This document shows positions 15,614 to 20,874 of a stretch of DNA of 20,874 nt, one piece after another. Position numbers and translations under genes: made by a program. The notes beneath the pieces are model-generated. The model was given only the letters and a program-made list of their open reading frames with translations, was not told the DNA's origin and did not search any database. This stretch comes from Acidimicrobiia bacterium (GTDB taxonomy: Bacteria > Actinomycetota > Acidimicrobiia > Acidimicrobiales > AC-14), in contig JAFAUA010000365.1 in assembly GCA_019243595.1 (NCBI GenBank), positions 1-20,874 of the forward strand. Reading direction: 5' to 3'. Every line of letters starts with the position of its first letter. Position 1 is the first letter of the stretch.

Positions 15614-17275
15614 TCAGGCGATCTCGCTGGGCGCCGTCGACGCCGCCTCCGGCTGGGCCGGCGCTGCCCGCAGCAGCCGGACACGCACGTCCTCGGGCAG
15701 CGCCGCCAGCTCCTGGGTGTGGGATTCGATGGCTTCCCGTCCGTGCAGACGGGCCGCCTTGATGAGCGCGAAGCGCTGGCCGCCCGGCGGTGCCGACTCC
15801 AGCATCCGAAGGATGGCGACGAGCGACGCTTCGTCCTCACGCTGATGGCCGTTGCCATTGCCGTTGCCGTTGGGCTCCGGCGCTGCCGCGGCGACGGGCA
15901 CCGGCTGTGGGGACGGCGCCGCCGCCGCGGGCAGCGGAGAAGTCGGAGCAGAAGATGGCGCTGGCGGTGGCGGTGGCGGCGCCACCTCCTGCTCCTTCGG
16001 CTTCGCGAGCTCTTCGCGAGGCCAGACCTTGGTGTTGCTCTTCGCCGGCAGGACGTCGTCGAGCGCGGGCCGCGGGATGGCAGCCTGGCGGTCGAGCAGC
16101 GCCTCGAGCCGGGACTCGAGCTTGGCGGCCGTCTTGTCGTCACCGGCGCGCTGGGCCTGCTTGATGGCGGCCCGGATGGCGCCGACCGGATCGTCCGGCA
16201 TCGTCGTGCCGACGGCGAGACCGCCCTCCTGCGCCTTGACGAACTCCTCGAAGCGCTTGAGGTCAGCCTTGACCTGGGCGTACTCGTCCTTGCGCCGGCG
16301 ACGCACGGCGAAGATCAGACCAACGATCAAGGCGAGCACGATGCCGAGGATCGGCAGGAAGATCTTTGCCTTGGCGGCCAGCGACTCGGCCTTCACCGGC
16401 TTGGCCGCGCCGTTCGCCGGGAACGTGATGTGGGCCTGGGCCGAGTGCTCGATCTCGCCCGACTTCAGGTCGATGACGGCGTTCCACGGGCCGGCGGGAA
16501 TGTGCGGATCCAGGAACACGGTCACCGGTGCGCGCTGACCGATGCCGAGCGTCGTGCCCTTCTCAACTTGGAACGGTCCCGCGGTGATGCCTCCCGGACC
16601 GTCCTTCAGTTGCAGATTGCCGAGCATGTCGAGGGCGCGACCGCCCGTGTTGCGGACCATTGCCCGCACGAGGGGTTGGTGGGTCTTGTCATCGCGGGCC
16701 GCCTGCAGCGACTCGATGACGAAGTCCGACGCCGGCTCGGCGCCGGCCCCGACCGAGAGATAGATCCGAATGCCGACGCGATTCACGACGAGCACCGAGC
16801 CACCGGCCGCGGGTGTCGCCGCCTCGGCCCATACGACGGCGTAGCGCTCGCCGTCCTGGACGTCCTTCGGCACGTTGATGGTGACCTCGGCCTGCGCGCT
16901 CTGGCCGGCCGGGATGTTCAGCAGGCTCGGCGTCACCGACGTCCACGACGTGAGGTCGTTGCCGCCGTGACCGTCGACGCCGGCGAACTGGCCGTTGCCG
17001 ACGACGGCAGCGCCGGGATAGAGCTGCAGCGTCTGGGTCGTCAACGTCGCGTTGGTGACCTCGATCTTGCGCGAGATCGTTGTGCCTTGGCTCAAGTGAT
17101 CGACGATGTACGTCTTCGCGCGCGGATCGTTCTCGCGGTTGACCGGAGCCTCGAGCAGACGGATGCCGATCTGCCCGCGAGGGGTCTGGGTTGCCGTCTG
17201 GGCGGAAGCGCTGGCGGCCGGGACGAAGAGCCCGGCCGCCAGCAGCAGCGTTGCAACAAGGGAGCGCTTGTTCAT
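15614..17275 (-). CDS. DUF916/WxIP-like cell-surface membrane protein with long cytoplasmic tail
   Basis: The 553-aa protein has a signal peptide (about 1-26, cut near ASA-QT), an N-terminal beta-domain (about 30-180; IVDHLSQGTTISRKIEVTN, then LLNIPAGQSAQAEVTINVP) and a second beta-domain (about 185-290; RAMVRNTGGRALDMLGNLQL). A transmembrane helix follows (about 304-325), then RRRRK. This is the layout of Firmicute WxL-interacting proteins (DUF916 plus DUF3324), which anchor WxL proteins at the surface. Unlike those, it carries a cytoplasmic tail of about 225 residues with a charged helical part, a Pro/Ala-rich stretch, an NGNGNGNG tract and a final helical segment. ATG 17275 follows the WxL-like stop by 13 bp, with AGGAG overlapping that stop. 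Function as a WxL partner is inferred. Confidence 0.8.
   Translation of the reverse strand: MNKRSLVATLLLAAGLFVPAASASAQTATQTPRGQIGIRLLEAPVNRENDPRAKTYIVDHLSQGTTISRKIEVTNATLTTQTLQLYPGAAVVGNGQFAGVDGHGGNDLTSWTSVTPSLLNIPAGQSAQAEVTINVPKDVQDGERYAVVWAEAATPAAGGSVLVVNRVGIRIYLSVGAGAEPASDFVIESLQAARDDKTHQPLVRAMVRNTGGRALDMLGNLQLKDGPGGITAGPFQVEKGTTLGIGQRAPVTVFLDPHIPAGPWNAVIDLKSGEIEHSAQAHITFPANGAAKPVKAESLAAKAKIFLPILGIVLALIVGLIFAVRRRRKDEYAQVKADLKRFEEFVKAQEGGLAVGTTMPDDPVGAIRAAIKQAQRAGDDKTAAKLESRLEALLDRQAAIPRPALDDVLPAKSNTKVWPREELAKPKEQEVAPPPPPPAPSSAPTSPLPAAAAPSPQPVPVAAAAPEPNGNGNGNGHQREDEASLVAILRMLESAPPGGQRFALIKAARLHGREAIESHTQELAALPEDVRVRLLRAAPAQPEAASTAPSEIA
15848..15871 (-). repeat. Short tandem repeat encoding (Asn-Gly)4
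   Basis: Four copies of a GCCRTT hexamer on the plus strand encode Asn-Gly four times, at residues 469-476 of the WxIP-like protein. It joins the Pro/Ala-rich part of the cytoplasmic tail to the last helical segment. Such a repeat could vary in copy number by slippage without breaking the frame. Confidence 0.7.
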
Positions 17276-17288
17276 GGTTGTGTAACTC

Positions 17289-17861
17289 CTACGCGACGGA
17301 CTGCGTGATCGTGCCCGTGTAGGTGCCGGCGACGGCCGTCGTGTTGTTGTTGTTCAACAGCGTCACACCGACCGTGGGATTCCACGTGGCCGAGTTGTTG
17401 CTGACGCCGGCCCACGTGCCGCCGATCTGGGTCGCCGGGAGCGTGCCCGCCAGCGAGGCGACTACGCCGGGCGTGAACGCTCCGGTGCCGGTCGTCGCGC
17501 TCGCGGCACCCGAGCTGTAGCTCACATTCGCCTTCGGGATGGTCTCGTTGGCGGTTGCGCCGCCGGTCGTGAAGTCAGTCGACGTGACCGTGACCGTCCA
17601 GCTGGCGACCAGGTTGCCTCGACCGTCGGTGACGCTCGTGTTGCCCAGGCTGCCGCTCAGGCTCGGCGTGCCAGTGGCCGTCGACGAGCTGAGGTTGGCG
17701 CTGCCCGGCGCGGTGATCGCTAGGGCGCCACCGCTGAGTGTGAACGTCACTGTCGTGTTCGCCGTCGTCGCTGCGTTCGCCGCGGGTGCGAGCAGTCCAA
17801 CAGCGCTTGCCGTTAGGGCCGCCGCACTTGCGGCAGCGAGGATGCGAAATCGAGGTCGCAT
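17289..17861 (-). CDS. WxL-like secreted surface protein
   Basis: From ATG 17861 the protein is 190 aa, with a signal peptide (about 1-31, cut near ANA-AT). The mature part is rich in Thr, Ser, Gly, Ala and Asn, is predicted all-beta, and has no cysteine. Two features recall WxL domains: an internal ASWTVTVTSTDF (Trp88-x-Val, with the Leu conservatively replaced) and a C-terminal AGTYTGTITQSVA in the place of the usual YxATLTWTL ending. Firmicute WxL domains bind peptidoglycan non-covalently; binding here is inferred. The start was chosen over upstream ATGs (up to 17942) because AAAGGGA lies 9 bases before it and the signal peptide begins there. The downstream WxIP-like gene is 13 bp away, so the two form an operon. 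Confidence 0.78.
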   Translation of the reverse strand: MRPRFRILAAASAAALTASAVGLLAPAANAATTANTTVTFTLSGGALAITAPGSANLSSSTATGTPSLSGSLGNTSVTDGRGNLVASWTVTVTSTDFTTGGATANETIPKANVSYSSGAASATTGTGAFTPGVVASLAGTLPATQIGGTWAGVSNNSATWNPTVGVTLLNNNNTTAVAGTYTGTITQSVA

Positions 17862-17870
17862 TGTCGTGGG

Positions 17871-17934
17871 TCCCTTTCCCTCCGTAGGTGAGCCGCCACC
17901 CAACGGCATCTTCCGTTGAAAGGTCATTGATGCC
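17871..17934 (-). promoter_or_regulatory. Structured 5' leader of the WxL-like gene, candidate cis-regulatory RNA
   Basis: Read on the minus strand, the leader can fold two ways. In the first, CCTTT (17919-17923) pairs with AAAGG (17873-17877), which is the Shine-Dalgarno region. This encloses a CAACGG/CCGTTG stem (17913-17918 with 17901-17906) and a GGTG/CACC stem (17897-17900 with 17887-17890). In the second, GGCATC (17929-17934) pairs with GATGCC (17905-17910). That stem is incompatible with the CAACGG stem and would free the Shine-Dalgarno. All pairings were read by eye; no known riboswitch consensus was recognised, and transcription is assumed to begin upstream. Confidence 0.4.
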
Positions 17935-17954
17935 AATGGCACGTGCGTGCCATT
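17935..17954. promoter_or_regulatory. 20-bp palindrome, candidate operator (site 2)
   Basis: AATGGCAC (17935-17942), a 4-bp centre GTGC, and GTGCCATT (17947-17954) are a perfect inverted repeat. It lies 74 bp upstream of the WxL-like start, in the gap after the histidine kinase stop. The inner 18 bp and the TTTTC flank match site 1 at 7671-7688 at 18 of 22 positions, in the same orientation. Confidence 0.5.
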
Positions 17955-17974
17955 TTCGACGCCGTCTGAACGAA

Positions 17975-19555
17975 CTAGACCCGTGACAGAGCGCGTTCAC
18001 GCGACGCATGCAGCGTGACAACGAACCGCGCTCCGCGCGCACGGCGCTCGGCGCGCACGGATCCGCCCAGCTGCTCGCAGAGCGTCCGCACGATGTACAG
18101 GCCGACGCCGACACCGCCCTCGTCGTGAACGCGGCCATCGACGTCCTCGCCCTGGGCGAAGGCATCGAAGATGGCGTTGAGATCGCGCGGCAGTCCCACG
18201 CCCTCGTCCTCGATGGCGATCTCGACGCGGCCTCGGACGCGGCGCGCCGACAACCGCACGACGCCCCCCTCCGGCGAGTACTTGACGGCGTTGTCGACCA
18301 GCTGGTCGAGAATCTGCGGCACCGCCTTGGCGTCACCGCGCGCGATGACATCGCCAGGCGCGTCGACCACAAACTCGTGGAGTGGCGCCAACGCGCTGTA
18401 GGTGGCGGCGATCTGCTCGAGTGCCGATGCAACGCCGATCGGGGCCACCGACACGGGCGCCGAGACGCCGGCCTGCATGTTGGCGGCGAGCAAGAGCCGG
18501 TCGACGACGCGGTTGAGACGACGTGACTGCTGTGGCAGGCGATCGACCAGGTCGTGGCGCTGATCGTCGCCCATCGCGTCCCAGCGCTGGGCCAGCGTGT
18601 CGACGAATCCCTTGATCACGGTCAGCGGGGTCCGCAGCTCATGGCCGAGAACGGCCAAGAAGGCGGCCGCGTGAGCGTCGGCGTGGCGCGCCGCAGCCCG
18701 CCGGCGGGCGTCCGACCACGCCTGGAGCAGCAGTACCGCGGCAAACAGGCCGGCGATGAGACCCATCGCGGTCGCCGACGGCTTCACCACCTGGCCGACG
18801 TCGAACCCAGCGGCGTCCTGTTGCAAGACGATCGACCAGCCGTTGCCGATGGGCGCGCCCGCGTCGACGACCTCGTGTGACCGTGGTTCAGGCGCCGTCA
18901 GCCGCGCCGTTGCCGGCTGTCCGCCAGCGACGCGGGCCGCGAACGGAACCAGATGCGGCGGCGCCGGAACGGCGGCGGGACCCGGTGTCAGTGCCGTCCC
19001 GCCAGGGTCGACGACGTACGTGCTGATGTCGGGCCCGAGACTCGACGCCGCAGGAACCTGCGCGACGAGTGCATCGATGTCGGTTGTGACGACGACGGTG
19101 CCACCGGCCGTAGGTGTGGCGACGCCGAGCAGCGGGTCACACGAGCCGGGTGGGTCGATGACAAGCACCGCGCGTGCGGCGGAGTGAGTGGCGGCGTCGA
19201 CGAGATCGCGCAGTCCGGAGCCAGTGGCGCACGGATGCGACTGGGCGTTGCCCGAGAGCGCCTGGTACCGACCAGAGACACCGGTGAAGCGCCCACTGGC
19301 GTCGACGCGCAACGCGTCCCAGCCGGGAGCCGGCGACGAAGGCACCGCCTTCAGCCATCCGCTGAGCGGCGCTGCCAGCGCGTTGGTGAGGTCGATTCGA
19401 TCCTTGAGACGGCCGCGCTGGACCTTGCTGCTCGTGGAGTTCACGCCCATGACGGTCACGACTCCGACTGCTCCCAGCAGTCCGGCGGCGAGCGCCAGCC
19501 GCGAGATGTCACCGAGGGCGCCGCGTTCGGACCCGTGTTTGCGCGCTCTTGTCAC
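17975..19555 (-). CDS. Membrane sensor histidine kinase
   Basis: The 526-aa protein has a short basic N-terminus, TM1 (about 18-38), an extracytoplasmic sensor region (about 39-260, ending in PIGNGWSIVLQQD as in Cache-like sensors), TM2 (about 261-279), and a kinase core. The H-box is FLAVLGHELRTPLTVIKGF (phospho-acceptor His305). The ATPase has an N-box DNAVKYSPEGG (Asn422), G1 DEGVGLP, an F-box FDAFAQGE and G2 GGVGVGLYIVR, all intact. GTG 19555 has AGGAGG 8 bases upstream. No response regulator is adjacent. The stop is 114 bp upstream of the WxL-like start, and the palindrome lies between, so the WxL pair may be part of its regulon or may simply follow it. The ligand is unknown. Confidence 0.95.
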   Translation of the reverse strand: MTRARKHGSERGALGDISRLALAAGLLGAVGVVTVMGVNSTSSKVQRGRLKDRIDLTNALAAPLSGWLKAVPSSPAPGWDALRVDASGRFTGVSGRYQALSGNAQSHPCATGSGLRDLVDAATHSAARAVLVIDPPGSCDPLLGVATPTAGGTVVVTTDIDALVAQVPAASSLGPDISTYVVDPGGTALTPGPAAVPAPPHLVPFAARVAGGQPATARLTAPEPRSHEVVDAGAPIGNGWSIVLQQDAAGFDVGQVVKPSATAMGLIAGLFAAVLLLQAWSDARRRAAARHADAHAAAFLAVLGHELRTPLTVIKGFVDTLAQRWDAMGDDQRHDLVDRLPQQSRRLNRVVDRLLLAANMQAGVSAPVSVAPIGVASALEQIAATYSALAPLHEFVVDAPGDVIARGDAKAVPQILDQLVDNAVKYSPEGGVVRLSARRVRGRVEIAIEDEGVGLPRDLNAIFDAFAQGEDVDGRVHDEGGVGVGLYIVRTLCEQLGGSVRAERRARGARFVVTLHASRERALSRV

Positions 19556-19642
19556 CCTTCTCCCCTCCTGCGTTCGATGATCGCAGCGGGAACCGCGCGC
19601 GTGAATGGCGCGAACGGGTGGCTCGCGCCTAGCCCGGTCGGG

Positions 19643-20125
19643 TCAGCGCGTGGTGGGAGTGGTGGTCGATCTGACGGCGGACGACGCGGTCGTCGCCCCT
19701 GTGGAGCCGAGCACGAATGTGTTCTGGCCCTCGGTGCCCATGTCGCCGGTCGCCTTCACCGTGTAGGTGCCGTTGGGGTTGCCGGTTGTCGCCGTATACG
19801 TCGTCTGCACGGCCCCATCGGGGGTCGCCTTGTGCGGCTGGCCGGAGAACGGTGCATGCGCCAGGTCAGGGAACAGGACCTGGAACGTCACCGTCTCCCC
19901 CGGCTTGAAGCCCGTGCCCATGAGCGTGAACTTCGTACCGAGGGGACCCTGGGGCGGCCGGATCACGATGTTGGCGACGGGCTTGGGCAGGGTGGTCGGC
20001 GCCGCCGACGTGGTGGTCGTCTTCGATCCCCCGCCGCCACCACACGCGACGAGGGCCGTGAACGCGAAAACGACTGCGGCCGTTGCCGGCCACAGCCGCG
20101 ATCGCGTTCGGATTTGAAGGCTCAG
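19643..20125 (-). CDS. Ig-like (IPT-type) lipoprotein; start uncertain
   Basis: The frame encodes a hydrophobic segment ending in the lipobox ALVAC, then a Gly/Thr/Ser-rich spacer. A single beta-sandwich domain follows, with [20 protein letters not shown] and [13 protein letters not shown], typical of Ig-like IPT/TIG-related repeats. A Thr-rich tail ends at TGA 19643. It is probably an exported lipoprotein of about 155-160 residues with no assigned function. No ATG, GTG or TTG lies in frame between the sigma factor stop and the signal segment. A CTG at 20125 overlapping that stop (CTGA) is the best candidate; another CTG is at 20095. The frame is open far upstream inside the sigma gene, but that part is a shadow. 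Coupling to the sigma gene is likely. Confidence 0.65.
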   Translation of the reverse strand: MSLQIRTRSRLWPATAAVVFAFTALVACGGGGGSKTTTTSAAPTTLPKPVANIVIRPPQGPLGTKFTLMGTGFKPGETVTFQVLFPDLAHAPFSGQPHKATPDGAVQTTYTATTGNPNGTYTVKATGDMGTEGQNTFVLGSTGATTASSAVRSTTTPTTR

Positions 20126-20874
20126 CTGGCGAGGAGCTCGTGAGCGTCGAGGCCCGCCGACGGATGGCGGAGCTTCGACATGGCGCGCGCCTCGATTTGA
20201 CGCACCCGCTCGGGCGTGAGGTTGACGTGGGCGCCGACCTCGTCGAGGGGACGGGGCTCGCCACGGTCGAGACCGAAGCGCAGGCGCAGGATCTCCTGCT
20301 CCCGGCCGGTCAGCGACGCCAGCAGCTTCTCGATCTCGCCACCCATGAGCGCAGCGGCGGCCTCGTCGAACGGCGACGCTGCGCCGGGGTCGGCGACGAC
20401 CTCGGCGAGCTCGGTGTCGGAGTCCTCGCCGAGGGTCTCGGAAAGGCTGCGGGTGTCGGCCGCGAAGCCGAGCACCTTGTCGACCTCGGCCTCGTCCATG
20501 TCGCTCTCGGCGGCGAGCTCGGCGAGCGTGGGATGACGGCCCAGTTCGGCCTCCAGGCGGTCGCGGGCCTTCTGGACCCGGGCCAGCTGGTCGCCGGCGT
20601 GGATCGGCAGACGGATGGTGCGGGCCGTGTTGGCCACGCCCCGCTGCATCGCCTGGCGAATCCACCACGTGGCGTACGTCGAGAACTTGAAGCCCTTGCG
20701 CCAGTCGAACTTCTCGACCGCGTGGATCAGGCCGAGGTTGCCCTCCTGGATCAGGTCGAGCAGCGGCAGGCCCGTGGACTGATACTTCTTGGCGATCGAG
20801 ACCACCAGGCGCAGGTTGGCGTTGACGAAGGTCTGCGTCGCCTCCTCGCCACCATCTGCGGCCCGTACCAGCTC
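20122..20874 (-). CDS. Sigma-70 family RNA polymerase sigma factor (RpoD/group 2-like), N-terminally truncated by window edge
   Basis: The frame is open to the window edge, so 250 C-terminal residues are seen. Region 2 is canonical ([57 protein letters not shown]). Region 3 follows ([20 protein letters not shown]). Region 4 has [16 protein letters not shown] and the [29 protein letters not shown] recognition helix. This is a primary-type factor, either the housekeeping RpoD or a group 2 paralogue. Region 1.1, which would separate these, is outside the window, so no symbol is given. A GTG at 20805 should not be taken as the start because region 2 extends upstream of it. The stop TGA 20122-20124 abuts the lipoprotein frame. 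Confidence 0.93.
   Translation of the reverse strand, partial: ELVRAADGGEEATQTFVNANLRLVVSIAKKYQSTGLPLLDLIQEGNLGLIHAVEKFDWRKGFKFSTYATWWIRQAMQRGVANTARTIRLPIHAGDQLARVQKARDRLEAELGRHPTLAELAAESDMDEAEVDKVLGFAADTRSLSETLGEDSDTELAEVVADPGAASPFDEAAAALMGGEIEKLLASLTGREQEILRLRFGLDRGEPRPLDEVGAHVNLTPERVRQIEARAMSKLRHPSAGLDAHELLAS

Noticed and set aside
15605..17308. A 567-codon open frame on the plus strand, opposite the WxIP-like gene
   Set aside because: The product is an Arg/Gly/Leu-rich shadow with no recognisable domain. The minus strand has a signal peptide, two beta-domains, a membrane helix and a well-placed ribosome binding site.
17871..17934. c-di-GMP-I (GEMM) riboswitch upstream of the WxL-like gene
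   Set aside because: The hairpin near 17887-17900 and the c-di-GMP enzyme nearby prompted the idea, but the conserved GEMM-I elements (the GCAAAC and ACGCAAAGCC segments) are not present.
17862..17942. Upstream ATG starts that would add up to 27 residues to the WxL-like protein
   Set aside because: They would bury the signal peptide and overlap the structured leader. ATG 17861 has a purine-rich ribosome binding site at good spacing.
20126..20668. Long N-terminal extension of the lipoprotein frame
   Set aside because: This part runs antiparallel to no gene but out of frame within the conserved sigma regions 3 and 4; it is Arg/Pro/Gly-rich and would place the lipobox deep inside a protein.

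Overview
The window is G+C-rich throughout, with tightly packed genes, frequent GTG starts and 1-4 bp stop/start overlaps. Its content points to a high-GC actinobacterium, most plausibly an Acidimicrobiia-like lineage: an F420-type LLM oxidoreductase, a SigE-type ECF sigma factor, bacterial Ku, a DUF2505 protein and a PAP2/kinase/flippase fusion. This placement is inferred from gene content and was not searched. No rRNA, tRNA, CRISPR array, insertion sequence or integrase was seen, and no stretch over 300 bp lacks a gene.

Layout. (a) 1-1745, plus strand: the 3' end of an F420-dependent LLM oxidoreductase, then an ECF sigma factor overlapping a single-pass membrane protein that may be its regulator. 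(b) 1771-7222, minus strand: a four-gene cluster, in transcription order an 800-aa PAP2-like/kinase-like/flippase fusion, a DUF2505 (START-like) protein, a membrane-anchored alpha/beta hydrolase, and Ku. The first three overlap at their ends and Ku follows after 9 bp. (c) 7256-7636, minus strand: a stand-alone receiver protein, divergent from the next block. (d) 7755-15562, plus strand: a membrane-anchored periplasmic binding protein, a single 1240-aa polypeptide carrying all four parts of a branched-chain-amino-acid-type ABC importer (LivH-LivM-LivF-LivG order), a PAS-GGDEF-EAL c-di-GMP enzyme with intact active sites, and a YqgE/AlgH protein. A perfect 13-bp inverted repeat closes the block. 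(e) 15614-20874, minus strand, in transcription order: a primary-like sigma-70 factor (cut by the window edge), an Ig-like lipoprotein, a sensor histidine kinase, a WxL-like secreted protein and a DUF916/WxIP-like membrane protein.

Most notable: the WxL-like/WxIP-like surface pair outside Firmicutes, whose 5' leader can be drawn as two mutually exclusive folds, one hiding the ribosome binding site; an 18-bp palindrome found both in front of that pair and in front of the receiver gene; the one-polypeptide ABC importer; and a three-domain fusion whose PAP2 part has lost both catalytic histidines. No single locus looks like a wholly new defence or mobile system. The WxL locus with its leader is the best candidate for something undescribed.
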